From contig CASEOO010000021.1 in assembly GCA_949289565.1 (NCBI GenBank), forward strand, positions 26,343 to 90,342: DNA of 64,000 nt, in the 5' to 3' direction. Made by a program: the position numbers and the translations under genes. This DNA is from an uncultured Bacteroidales bacterium (GTDB lineage Bacteria > Bacteroidota > Bacteroidia > Bacteroidales > UBA932). Below, one piece after another: positions 55,189 to 63,349 of the stretch. Numbering within the stretch: position 1 is the first letter of the stretch; the number at the start of each line of letters is the position of its first letter. The notes below the pieces were generated by a model. The model was given only the letters and a program-made list of their open reading frames with translations, made no database searches and had not been told where the DNA came from.

Positions 55189-55656
55189 ATGAAGAAAATA
55201 GAAGGAAATCTCTCGGCAGAAGGCCAGAAGATAGGCATAGTGGCCGCCCGTTTCAACGAATTCATCACATCCAGACTTCTCGGCGGAGCGGAAGACTCTT
55301 TCCTGCGTCACGGAGGCACGGCAGATGACCTCGAAGTAGCATGGGTTCCTGGGTCGTTCGAAATACCGTTGATAGCCAAAAAGATGGCGCAGTCTGGAAA
55401 ATATGACGCTATAGTATGCCTGGGAGCCGTCATCAGAGGAGCGACGCCTCACTTCGACATGGTAGCAGGCGAAGCCACGAAAGGAATCGCGCATGTGGGA
55501 CTTGAAAGCGACATCCCGGTCATTTTCGGCGTGCTCACCACTGACTCCATAGAACAGGCGGTAGAAAGGGCCGGCACGAAAGCAGGCAATAAAGGCTTCG
55601 ACGCCATGACCACTGCCATCGAGATGGTGAACCTGGTCAAGGCGCTCGGAGAATAA
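55189..55656 (+). CDS. ribH: 6,7-dimethyl-8-ribityllumazine synthase
   Basis: The 155-residue enzyme condenses the products of RibD and RibBA into lumazine. It shows [48 protein letters not shown] with the catalytic His, and [15 protein letters not shown]. It is the last gene of the FMN-riboswitch operon; its terminator lies inside the convergent AlkD-like gene. Confidence 0.96.
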   Translation: MKKIEGNLSAEGQKIGIVAARFNEFITSRLLGGAEDSFLRHGGTADDLEVAWVPGSFEIPLIAKKMAQSGKYDAIVCLGAVIRGATPHFDMVAGEATKGIAHVGLESDIPVIFGVLTTDSIEQAVERAGTKAGNKGFDAMTTAIEMVNLVKALGE

Positions 55657-55665
55657 AGGCGATTT

Positions 55666-56466
55666 CTAAAACGGGGAAACAGCCCGGGTGCGGAAAGACT
55701 CCCGGGCTTTTCTTGCATACAATTTCAGCACATCCTCCGGAAGGCGCGAATGACGAAGATAGCCACGTGTATCATCGGGGAACTTCGCCAGAGCTGTCGC
55801 CAGACACCAGGCCACGCCCATCCTGGCATAATATGGAGACTCCCCTATGGCCACTCCCCTGCCTGAAGAAAGCACCTTTTCCGGGCCTCCTGCCGCCTTG
55901 ACTTCGGAAGGTCCTAGATAGCCGGACTGTATTCTGCTGAAATTCAGAGCATCGAACTGGAAGAAAATGCGGGGAAGATACCGTTCATCCATGAAATGAC
56001 ACATGGACATAACTGTCGCGAACCGCACTTCGAACTCTCTGTCCGACGCGAAATACCTGCACAGAATATCCCACGCACGCTCCGTCTTCCTGAACCAGCT
56101 GGCGCCCGGGGAAACTGAATCGCACACTCCCCAGCTGTCTATCTGCGGCACAAACTTTTCCAGCATCGCCAATTTCTCCTCTGCCGGAATGCACCTGATG
56201 AAATTTATCATCATCCCCCACACCATCAATTCCTCATGCGAGAGAGCCTCACGCCCCTTCTCAGCTTCTTTCTCGAAATCCGAGATAATCCGGGCGGCGT
56301 CCTCACGGACAGCCAATGACTTGGCGACTTTCTTCATATCAGGAATATGAAGGCCCATCACTGCCCTTCCGGGCAATGGATTCAATATCCTGATATGGCC
56401 AAGCCGGTATTTTTCTTCGTTTCTGAACCGCTCCGAAACCAGCGGCTCCAGCAGTTTTTCTATCAT
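55666..56466 (-). CDS. DNA alkylation repair protein (AlkD-like HEAT-repeat glycosylase family)
   Basis: The 266-residue helical protein resembles the AlkD/AlkC superfamily: GLHIPDMKKVAKSLA near residue 38, the signature IDSWGVCDSVSPGA around 110 with the Asp residues of that group, FEVRFATVMSMCHF, and MGVAWCLATALAKFPDD near 215. AlkD-type proteins remove bulky alkylated bases such as N3- or N7-alkylpurines. The N-terminus differs enough that real DNA repair activity is not certain. Its last codons overlap the rib terminator. Confidence 0.75.
   Translation of the reverse strand: MIEKLLEPLVSERFRNEEKYRLGHIRILNPLPGRAVMGLHIPDMKKVAKSLAVREDAARIISDFEKEAEKGREALSHEELMVWGMMINFIRCIPAEEKLAMLEKFVPQIDSWGVCDSVSPGASWFRKTERAWDILCRYFASDREFEVRFATVMSMCHFMDERYLPRIFFQFDALNFSRIQSGYLGPSEVKAAGGPEKVLSSGRGVAIGESPYYARMGVAWCLATALAKFPDDTRGYLRHSRLPEDVLKLYARKARESFRTRAVSPF
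55681..55714 (+). terminator. rib operon terminator, inside the convergent AlkD-like gene
   Basis: AGCCCGGG (55681-55688) pairs perfectly with CCCGGGCT (55701-55708) around a 12-nt loop, followed by TTTCTT. It starts 25 bp after the ribH stop and overlaps the last codons of the opposite-strand gene. Confidence 0.8.
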
Positions 56467-56503
56467 ATCCAGTAAATTGTTGTCAACAGCCGTATCTGTT
56501 TGG

Positions 56504-56511
56504 CAAATTTA
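56504..56511 (-). promoter_or_regulatory. Possible -7 box for the AlkD-like gene
   Basis: The minus strand reads TAAATTTG, matching TAnnTTTG, 38 bp before the start. No clear upstream box. Confidence 0.35.
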
Positions 56512-56618
56512 ATAAAGTTTTGACGTAAAATTTATTTAACGGCACAGTCCAATCCTTGAATTCGCGAATGGGTCTCGGCTATTGGCAAACACTTGCTGAA
56601 CAAATAAAATTGGAGTGC

Positions 56619-56650
56619 GTTGTTTGAATATGGCAAAAAACGTATATTTG
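56619..56650 (+). promoter_or_regulatory. Predicted promoter for the acetyltransferase gene
   Basis: GTTG (56619-56622), a 20-bp spacer and TATATTTG (56643-56650) fit the Bacteroidota promoter with one mismatch in the first box. It lies about 60 bp before the gene. Confidence 0.5.
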
Positions 56651-56711
56651 TACCTCGTAAGGCACTATTTCACTTAGAGTGGTAAAGTTTGGTTAGCAAA
56701 TCTGCGTGATT

Positions 56712-57317
56712 ATGAGAACTGAATATGAAAAATGCATGGCAGGAGAACCATTTATCGGCAGCGAAGACCCAAAGATAACGGATATGATCCTGCGCACACG
56801 GCGTCTTCTGATGCAATTCAATACAACCGATTATGCCGACAACGAACGCAAACAAGAACTGCTGCGTGAAATGTTCGGTGGCATTGGGAAGGGCGTGCAC
56901 GTGGATATTGATTTTCATTGCGAATGCGGGAAACACATTTTCATTGGCGACAAAGTAATAATAAACATGAACTGCACATTTGTAGATAATAACCGCATCG
57001 ACATCGGCAACAATGTCTTGATAGCATCAAATGTACAGATATATACGGCTACTCATTCTGTCCGCGTGGATGAACGTATGGTACAGGATTGGTCTGAAGG
57101 ACAAGAGATCTGCCGCACTTATGCCTTGCCTGTGAAGATAGAAGATGGCGTTTGGATTGGCGGAGGTGCAATTATTCTGCCAGGAGTCACCATCGGCCGG
57201 AACAGTGTAATCGGCGCCGGCAGTGTTGTGACACGGTCCATTCCCGAGAACTGCGTGGCCGCAGGAAATCCTTGCAGGGTTATAAGACAGATTGACAACG
57301 AAAAACACCGTAAATAA
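56712..57317 (+). CDS. Maltose/galactoside O-acetyltransferase-type protein (left-handed beta-helix)
   Basis: The 201-residue protein matches the Maa/LacA/NodL group: N-terminal EYEKCMAGEPFIGSEDP (the Mac domain), then a hexapeptide-repeat beta-helix (CGKHIFIGDKVIINMNCTF, IDIGNNVLIASNVQIY, WIGGGAIILPGVTIGRNSVI) and the closing AAGNPCRVIRQI. The catalytic His is in YTATHSV. It would move acetyl from acetyl-CoA to a sugar hydroxyl. ATG at 56712 is chosen over a GTG two codons upstream. It stands alone at the edge of the AT-rich island. Confidence 0.9.
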   Translation: MRTEYEKCMAGEPFIGSEDPKITDMILRTRRLLMQFNTTDYADNERKQELLREMFGGIGKGVHVDIDFHCECGKHIFIGDKVIINMNCTFVDNNRIDIGNNVLIASNVQIYTATHSVRVDERMVQDWSEGQEICRTYALPVKIEDGVWIGGGAIILPGVTIGRNSVIGAGSVVTRSIPENCVAAGNPCRVIRQIDNEKHRK

Positions 57318-57403
57318 ATACCGGCAAATTATATCTGAGATAGACGGCATCCTGCTTGATACAGAATCCGCTATCCTTATTGCTTTTATTCTAATCGGTT
57401 TCT

Positions 57404-57595
57404 TCAGATACAGCATATACAACCTTCCAGGCCATATGCTTTTCGCTCATGATGAATTAAATCCATCAACTGCTGCAATTCGAATACATCAGACTTCATA
57501 TCATTAAATCGGCCTCTCTGTTCATCATATCTTTTCCGGAAACCAGACTTCAAGCAGGATTCAATATCATCAGGAATTAATAAGAGGACCGTTCC
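57404..57595 (-). pseudogene. Possible gene remnant, unrecognised
   Basis: A 63-codon minus-strand frame with no good start codon ends in TGA at 57404. Its reading is protein-like: DDIESCLKSGFRKRYDEQRG, then MKSDVFELQQLMDLIHHE and KAYGLEGCI. It is closed upstream by TAA at 57596-57598. It looks like the C-terminal leftover of a helical protein, but I do not recognise it and it may be chance. Confidence 0.25.
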
Positions 57596-57850
57596 TTACC
57601 CAAATATTGTTGAAAATTAAAAAGAAAGATGTGCTTGCTTTCCCGCCAAGTCAAAATCGCAATACTGTTTCCAAAAGTATGTCTGAGACAGGATAATAAA
57701 AAAGTGTACAGATTTTTTAGATTTGTTGTTCCAAAGAATAAGAAACACTAAAAAAGAGTAGAGTTTATGGTTTCGTGAAGGAATAAACTTCCCGATGCAT
57801 CATCATATTTTCATTGATTATCAATGGTTTACAACTTAAAAGGTAGACTA
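57596..57850. other. AT-rich gap with no supported feature
   Basis: Between the possible remnant and repeat copy 1 I see no convincing reading frame, promoter or terminator on either strand. Confidence 0.5.
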
Positions 57851-58242
57851 CTCAAAAATTTACTTGTTTTTTGCGAAAAATCGCAAGATTTAACGTTTTT
57901 TCATCGACTCCCTCCGAACAAAGGGAAAAGAGGCAAAAACGGCCCTTTTGAGCACCGGCTGACCTCGTCTACAAAGATAAGGCATGTCGGGGTTTATTTC
58001 GCCCAAAAGGGCTGTAAAATCGAGTATTGATTCGCGGATATTTTCGGGGTCCAAGTGAGGTGTTTGGTGCTTGATTGGACTGGCCGCTTGGGACTGACCT
58101 TTACAACCGGATTGTTTATAAAATTTGCAGCCAAAAGAGAAAAATGACTGAAAACATTTTCATGGCGCAGCCATCTCTTTTCTTCCCTTATTTTGACTTT
58201 ACTTTAATGAATGTATGTAGGAATACAGGGATAAAGTAAAGT
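57851..58242 (+). repeat. Diverged ~390-bp direct repeat, copy 1
   Basis: This stretch aligns along its whole length with 62941-63324 on the same strand: AAATTTACTTG, CTCCGAACA, TCGGGGTTTATTTCGCC, GGGCTGTAAAATCGAG, TTTACAACCGGATTG, TGGCGCAGCCATCTCTTTTC and ACTTTACTTTA. It ends in a two-part hairpin: outer arms ACTTTACTTTA/TAAAGTAAAGT (58196-58206, 58232-58242) and inner arms TGTAT/ATACA (58212-58216, 58223-58227). The + frame at 57824-58030 that crosses it is not conserved in copy 2, so it is not coding. Confidence 0.85.
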
Positions 58243-58345
58243 TTCTTTTTCTTTTGGCTGTAAATTATTATTTAATGGATTTTTTTGCTGTCTTGTATTT
58301 AATTACGGCATTTGCGTTACGATGGTTATGTAATGAGTGTATAAA

Positions 58346-59470
58346 ATGAAGCCGAACAATCCTTTCCTGATAGCGGGCTACCACAGCCCTGAATTCTTTT
58401 GCGACCGTGAGACGGAAACATCAGCGATTCTCGATGCGCTCCAAAATGGGCGTAATGTAACGCTGATAGCTCCCCGTCGTATGGGCAAGATCGGCCTGAT
58501 TCGTCATGCCTTTTATCGCCTAAAAGAGCAGGAGCCTGATATTGTCACGTTCTATATGGATATTTACTCCACGCAGTCAATGGGTGATTTCGTGCGGTTG
58601 TTTGCCAATACTGTGTTGGGTAAACTGGATACCGCGCCTCAGAAAGCATTAAACCGCATCGGACAATTTATTTGCAGTTGTCGTCCGGTATTCACCATTG
58701 ACGAGCAGCCCGGAGTCCCCAAAGTGACGATTGACGTAGCTCCCCAAGAGGAGGAGAGTACGTTGAAAGAGATATTCGATTATTTGGGATCCTCGGAGAA
58801 ACGGTGTTATATTGCCATCGACGAGTTTCAGCAGATTGCCGAATATCCGGAAAAGGGTATCGAGGCTCTGTTGCGCTCCTATATCCAGTTCCTTCCCAAT
58901 GTGAACTTCATCTTTGCGGGCAGTAAGCAACATTTGATGCAGGAGATGTTCACGTCATCGAAAAGACCGTTCTATCGGAGTACGCAACTGCTGACCATCG
59001 GCCCCATTGATCGTGAGTCGTATGCCTGTTTTGCTGCCGGATACTTTGCTGAACATGGCGTACAGCTTTCCCGTGAGGTTTTTGATACGATGTATGACAA
59101 ATTTGACGGACGTACTTGGTATATCCAGTGCCTTCTCAATCGCTTGTACGGCTATAATCGGGATGTGGATACTGGGTTGGTGGCGTATGCTATGGAACAG
59201 ATCATTTCCGAACGGAGCTATTCGTATGCTGATTTGTTGAAGGCCTATTCGGCCGGTCATGTGCGCCTGTTGAAAGCCATCGCCCGCGAAGGGTGTGTCA
59301 AAGAGGTGCTGGCGGGAGACTTTATCAGCCGACATCGGCTTCGTGCAGCGAGTAGCGTGAGTGCTTCGTTGAAGAAACTGCTCGATAACGAACTGGTTTA
59401 TCAGACGCCTTGCGGGTATATCATTTACGACCGTTTTATGAACGAGTGGTTGCGACAGCAGCCGTTCTAA
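58346..59470 (+). CDS. AAA/STAND-like ATPase with altered Walker A motif
   Basis: The 374-residue protein belongs to the group of Bacteroidota ATP-binding proteins that begin NPFLIAGYHSPEFFCDRE. The P-loop reads APRRMGKIGLI: Lys48 is kept, but residue 49 is Ile (ATC) where relatives have Thr (GKT). Walker B is CYIAIDEFQQI; then NVNFIFAGSKQHLM with a sensor-like stretch. The C-terminal part (LLKAIAREGCVKEVLAGDFI, SSVSASLKKLLDNELVY) is a winged helix. Relatives are often found in many copies and of unknown role. Start is the ATG at 58346; GTG at 58337 is less likely. Loss of the Mg-binding Thr may weaken ATP hydrolysis. Confidence 0.85.
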   Translation: MKPNNPFLIAGYHSPEFFCDRETETSAILDALQNGRNVTLIAPRRMGKIGLIRHAFYRLKEQEPDIVTFYMDIYSTQSMGDFVRLFANTVLGKLDTAPQKALNRIGQFICSCRPVFTIDEQPGVPKVTIDVAPQEEESTLKEIFDYLGSSEKRCYIAIDEFQQIAEYPEKGIEALLRSYIQFLPNVNFIFAGSKQHLMQEMFTSSKRPFYRSTQLLTIGPIDRESYACFAAGYFAEHGVQLSREVFDTMYDKFDGRTWYIQCLLNRLYGYNRDVDTGLVAYAMEQIISERSYSYADLLKAYSAGHVRLLKAIAREGCVKEVLAGDFISRHRLRAASSVSASLKKLLDNELVYQTPCGYIIYDRFMNEWLRQQPF

Positions 59471-60261
59471 TGGCGAGATATTATGAAAGACAAATAATCC
59501 AAATTTGAGAACAGACTTATTTACACTAGTTTAATTTCGATTTGCTGAGCCATAATATAGCGTTTAAGGATTCATATATGAGACTTTATGTGGAATTATT
59601 TTAGACAGAAAGAGAATTATAATAGCTATTGAGATGAGAAATAGAATATATATATGTATTTTTTGAAAGAGTTTTCGGGTCCTGTTTCCCTTCCAAGATC
59701 AATTCTCGGCTTCTGTCTCGAGTAGGACTTCTTGTTCATGGCAGTTGTTGTTATGTCAAAGGATTTGCCTTGTCATTATTTCTTTTCAACATTTATTTAT
59801 CATGTACTTTGTAACCTTTACTTGAGTCTCTTTACAAGGTTCTTTCTCCATAATTTTTACTTCTCCACTCAACGCCCTGTTTATATAGAGATCATAAATC
59901 GGATTGTTGCGGTGTAGCATCCTCTTGTTGATTACGGTAAATGAACAACTGCCAGTAGCCTTATCTTTCTTACTTAAAAAACGTATGGCATCATGGCGTA
60001 GATTGTTCCATTTCAATAGCACTAAAGCTTGAGTAGCAATGAGCGTACCTAAGCAGTGTTGGAAGATGTCAAGAAGATTGATAAAATAAACTCCAAAGCC
60101 TTTGGGGCGAATACTTTGAGCACATTTATCAATGGCAATGGATGTGCTGCGTCAAATGGAATCAAAGAGTAGAATGACGAGCCGTATGGTCTCCAGCGTT
60201 CTTTCTGATACCATGTATTAGTATAGCATGGCTTTTGATAAGAGGGAAAGTTAATAACGAT
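59471..60261. other. AT-rich 790-bp gap with no supported gene
   Basis: Frames of 61 codons (plus, 59732-59917) and 78 codons (minus, 59786-60022) overlap here, but neither has family features, good starts or clear codon bias. Scattered stops near 60070-60200 suggest decayed sequence. I see no RNA gene or insertion-sequence ends. Confidence 0.5.
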
Positions 60262-60293
60262 CTTGCTATAGATAAAAAATAATACTATTTTTG
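60262..60293 (+). promoter_or_regulatory. Predicted promoter of the four-gene accessory operon
   Basis: CTTG (60262-60265), a 20-bp spacer and TATTTTTG (60286-60293) fit the Bacteroidota promoter with one mismatch in the first box, 72 bp before the first gene. Confidence 0.55.
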
Positions 60294-60365
60294 TTTATAA
60301 TTTAGGAAGAGTGTACCATATAACTTGAGTATATACAAAGGTTGGATTAATTTAATTGGAGTTTT

Positions 60366-61106
60366 ATGGACTTAAAAAATCAACTTAAAATTGTCGGAAT
60401 GAGAGGAACTATATTTGTCCCTCAAATACAATTCTCTTGGGAACTTGTAAAACGCTTGCAGCCTATTTTTGAGGTAGAGTTCATTCCATCTGTAAATATG
60501 TCTCCTGCTCCTATGTTCATTGAAGGAAAACTAATGAATACTGTTATGAGTCCAGGAGAATGGTCTCTTATATCACAGGATAAAAAACAACGGATAATGT
60601 TTCAATCTCAAAAGATTGATATAATTGAAGAGCTTAATGCTGATTATTCGGTAGAAACTATTTCTAGATTCGGAGAAAGATGTAAGTTACTATTTTCATC
60701 GATGGTTCCTGATTCCATAAAATGTTCAAGAATTGCAATAGCTCCAACATTTGAGTATACAGGGGAAAAGGATTCTATTATAAAATTTGCAAATACATGT
60801 TTCCACCTTAATGAGTTCAAGGGTGTAAAAATGGATAATTGTGATTTTTCTCAAGTTTTTAGAGTACAAGAGAGAATATCTGATAGCATGGATGTGTATT
60901 TTAATTATTTATCAAAGTTTTATACGATAAATAAAGTGGTGCCAATAGAAGGCGTGAATCAGTTGGTAGAAGTATCAATGATTGATTTTGATATAAATAG
61001 TAAGATTGATCCTGATGTCGTTTTTGATAATGGTGCAATTAATGATTTTTTCAGTAAGGTAGATCGATTTTGCGCAGACTTTATATCTTTCTATTTTCAT
61101 GAATAA
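60366..61106 (+). CDS. Unrecognised protein, first gene of the accessory operon
   Basis: The 246-residue soluble protein has no signal peptide or membrane segment. Visible stretches include MRGTIFVPQIQFSWELVKRL, IISRFGERCKLLFSSM-like residues near 100-115 and VEVSMIDFDINSKIDPDV near the C-terminus. The plan (a ~250-residue protein with a C-terminal 'hDFDhN' stretch) reminds me of the sporadically distributed TIGR04255 family, but this is only an impression. Codons are AT-rich, unlike the chromosome to the left, which suggests transfer. It is followed after 22 bp by the next gene. Confidence 0.6.
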   Translation: MDLKNQLKIVGMRGTIFVPQIQFSWELVKRLQPIFEVEFIPSVNMSPAPMFIEGKLMNTVMSPGEWSLISQDKKQRIMFQSQKIDIIEELNADYSVETISRFGERCKLLFSSMVPDSIKCSRIAIAPTFEYTGEKDSIIKFANTCFHLNEFKGVKMDNCDFSQVFRVQERISDSMDVYFNYLSKFYTINKVVPIEGVNQLVEVSMIDFDINSKIDPDVVFDNGAINDFFSKVDRFCADFISFYFHE

Positions 61107-61128
61107 TTTTTTAAACTAATTTGGAGCT

Positions 61129-61923
61129 ATGATATTTCCAAATATGGAAGATTTTCAGTCTAATATCCAATCGCAAACCTTTGATCAAGATCTAATGGGG
61201 TTATCTCAAACGATATTTGAATTACAGCCTTTAGGTTTTGAAGAGTTTCAAAGGTCTTGGGTGTCTAAATCTATTTGGATAAATAGATTTCAACAGCCTT
61301 TTGCTAATTCATATCAATCTAGTTTTGCCGACGAAAGAGATGATATTGATGTAATTGGTTTGATCGCTGATGTAGAAGGAGGAATAGGTAATCCTGCAAA
61401 AAGCCATAGTGATTTCTTCCATGAATATTTGGATGACTCTACAAACACACGTGATATTAATGCGGCAAATATTGCGTTTGAGAAAATGTTAAATCAAAGG
61501 ACTCCTGCGTTTTTGTGGTCTATTCTTCATATAGATTTTGAAGATGGAATGAGTAATAGTGCAATTGAGGAAGTCGAATATTACTTGCAAGAAAATGAAT
61601 ATGTAACAATTTTGTGGTTACATACTATTTTTTCTCAGAATCAATTGAATCAAAATGTACTTGCCGCACTTCTTCGAATTATAGCAATGACTATAAAGTC
61701 AGAAAAATCAGATAAATTGATGACCATGGTTATTGCTGGCCTTAATCAACCTAGTTCAAAGACGCAAGAGGCTGCTTTAGAAGTTATTGAAGAATGGAGA
61801 ACAGAACAATGTCTTAGTGCTTTGCATAATCTTCAATTTCATTCTTGTTGGATTGAGAAATATGCTATGATAGTCAAAAAAGAATTGGAGGAGGAATTGC
61901 ATGTTGATAAGAATGCTATCTAA
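61129..61923 (+). CDS. Unrecognised helical protein, second gene of the accessory operon
   Basis: This is a 264-residue protein with GGAG before its ATG. The N-terminal part is acidic and polar (FADERDDIDVIGLIADVEGG). From about residue 120 the sequence is made of helices that look HEAT-like (SAIEEVEYYLQENEYVTILW, LAALLRIIAMTI, TQEAALEVIEEWRTEQCLSA), ending in a highly charged KKELEEELHVDK. No catalytic motif is seen. A scaffold or partner-binding role is possible. It overlaps the next gene by 23 bp, which suggests coupled translation. Confidence 0.6.
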   Translation: MIFPNMEDFQSNIQSQTFDQDLMGLSQTIFELQPLGFEEFQRSWVSKSIWINRFQQPFANSYQSSFADERDDIDVIGLIADVEGGIGNPAKSHSDFFHEYLDDSTNTRDINAANIAFEKMLNQRTPAFLWSILHIDFEDGMSNSAIEEVEYYLQENEYVTILWLHTIFSQNQLNQNVLAALLRIIAMTIKSEKSDKLMTMVIAGLNQPSSKTQEAALEVIEEWRTEQCLSALHNLQFHSCWIEKYAMIVKKELEEELHVDKNAI

Positions 61924-62407
61924 TATTCATAAGTGGGATGGTTCTGTAACTATTAATCGAGAAGATGCATCTATATGTGGCGATGCTATTGGAGATCTCC
62001 GTACTACGAATAATAGACTTAGTGTATGGAAGGTTGAAAATCAGGAAGATATTGAAGATGCCATTGTTGCGCTAGCTTTAAATCGAGATGATGTTTGTAA
62101 AATTGATTATCTCATCTTGGATGAAAAAGATATAGCAGCGATGAAGATAGAGATTGTTGACGATCAACTCGGGGTCGCCGCTGGTCTTAATCCGTCCATC
62201 CTTCAGAAACATCGTGATTTGGTTGAAATTGATTATACAAGGCTGGGCTTATTAGCCCAATATATGACAGAAATAGCTAAAATCGTCGAAAACCAAAAAA
62301 TCTTTACTAAGGGGCAAATCAAAAGCTTATTAATTAGATATAAAGAGGAATGTAAAATACAGCCTGAACAGATGGGCGGGAAATTAAGAGAAAAATTAAA
62401 ATGGTAA
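61901..62407 (+). CDS. Unrecognised small protein, third gene of the accessory operon
   Basis: The 168-residue protein starts at an ATG preceded by GGAGGAGG, a strong Shine-Dalgarno lying inside the end of the previous gene; ATG at 61913 is an alternative. It is predicted soluble and mixed alpha/beta, with a SNIHKWDGSVTINREDASI start, an acidic middle (ENQEDIEDAIVALALNRDD) and a basic end (KSLLIRYKEECK, KLREKLKW). I recognise no family. Size and position would suit an immunity or adaptor protein, but nothing shows that directly. Confidence 0.55.
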   Translation: MLIRMLSNIHKWDGSVTINREDASICGDAIGDLRTTNNRLSVWKVENQEDIEDAIVALALNRDDVCKIDYLILDEKDIAAMKIEIVDDQLGVAAGLNPSILQKHRDLVEIDYTRLGLLAQYMTEIAKIVENQKIFTKGQIKSLLIRYKEECKIQPEQMGGKLREKLKW

Positions 62408-62411
62408 AGTT

Positions 62412-62792
62412 ATGCCTTCGTTAAATATGGGGTCATCCTATCCGTTGACCAAAGATGAAATAGATGCAAGAGTTGCTAAAAATCGTATAGGTAATTATGC
62501 ATATGGGTACTTAAATAATCAAGGTGTTTTTATTGTTAAATATATTGGGCGTTCGGATACTGATTTGCATGAGCGTATTATGCATGGCATTCAGGAATTT
62601 ATAGATGATCCGAAATTGAAGTATGAGAGATTTAAGTTTAGTTATGCGACTTCTAAAGAAGAAGCATATAACAAGGAATGTAAAAACTATCATGATTTCG
62701 GAGGCTTAGAAGGCCATTTGAATAACCATATTCACCCTGATGCTCCAGAAGGAACAAATCTTAAATGTCCGTTTTGTGAAGGGAATAATTGA
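62412..62792 (+). CDS. GIY-YIG-like small protein, fourth gene of the accessory operon
   Basis: The 126-residue protein, starting 4 bp after the previous stop, has a GIY-YIG-like core: NYAYGYLNNQGVFIVKYIGR gives the paired Y-x-Y and YIG strands, then DLHERIMHG supplies the usual Arg and His. A helix with acidic residues (SKEEAYNKECKNYHDFGG) could carry the metal-binding Glu. The end HPDAPEGTNLKCPFCEG has a CxxC pair suited to zinc. GIY-YIG domains cut DNA in repair, homing and restriction. The fold call is by eye; nuclease activity is inferred. Confidence 0.6.
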   Translation: MPSLNMGSSYPLTKDEIDARVAKNRIGNYAYGYLNNQGVFIVKYIGRSDTDLHERIMHGIQEFIDDPKLKYERFKFSYATSKEEAYNKECKNYHDFGGLEGHLNNHIHPDAPEGTNLKCPFCEGNN

Positions 62793-62940
62793 TAGAGCTA
62801 GCTATGCTTATTATGAATTAGGTTTTTGTGACTTTTTAATAATAGGCTCGCTATAACTTTATTGAATATTGGTTTGAGATATGATTTAATATTCGAGAGG
62901 CATCGAATGCATATTGATTATGCAATGGAAAGATGAGGAC
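62793..62940. other. Short AT-rich gap after the accessory operon
   Basis: I see no gene, and no clear terminator, between the operon and repeat copy 2. Confidence 0.4.
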
Positions 62941-63324
62941 CTCAGAAATTTACTTGCTTTTGTAAAAATCGATGATCTAACGATTTTCAACCTCTCCTCC
63001 GAACAGAGGGGGGGGCAAAAACAGCCCTTTCGGGCCCCGACAGACCCCGTCTGCAAAGATAGGGCACGTCGGGGTTTATTTCGCCAAAACGGGCTGTAAA
63101 ATCGAGGCCGGATTCGCGGATATTTTCGAGTTCCAAGTGGGGTATTTTGTGCTTGATCGGAGTGACCGTTGGGGACTGGCCTTTACAACCGGATTGCTTA
63201 TAAGTTTCGCAGCCAAAAGAAAAAATGGCGGTAGCCATTTTCCATGGCGCAGCCATCTCTTTTCTTCCCTCATTTTGACTTTACTTTAATGAACGTATAT
63301 ATGAATACGGAGATAAAGTAAAGT
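62941..63324 (+). repeat. Diverged ~390-bp direct repeat, copy 2
   Basis: Same-strand partner of 57851-58242. The closing hairpin is kept: outer arms ACTTTACTTTA/TAAAGTAAAGT (63278-63288, 63314-63324) are identical, and inner arms are CGTAT/ATACG (63294-63298, 63305-63309) instead of TGTAT/ATACA, a compensatory T-A to C-G pair change. It lies 25 bp before the 3' end of the convergent HipA gene. Confidence 0.85.
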
Positions 63325-63349
63325 TGCAGCAGCTCCTCAGATCGACCAA

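Noticed and set aside
57824..58030. 68-codon plus-strand frame inside repeat copy 1
   Set aside because: The corresponding stretch of copy 2 has indels and stops that break the frame, so the repeat is not conserved as protein.
59786..60022. 78-codon minus-strand frame in the 59.5-60.3 kb gap, considered as a transposase remnant
   Set aside because: No transposase motif, no terminal inverted repeats nearby, and an overlapping plus-strand frame of similar length; too weak to call.
63006..63013. G8 run in repeat copy 2 as a second phase-variation tract
   Set aside because: It lies in non-coding sequence and controls no visible reading frame or promoter spacing.
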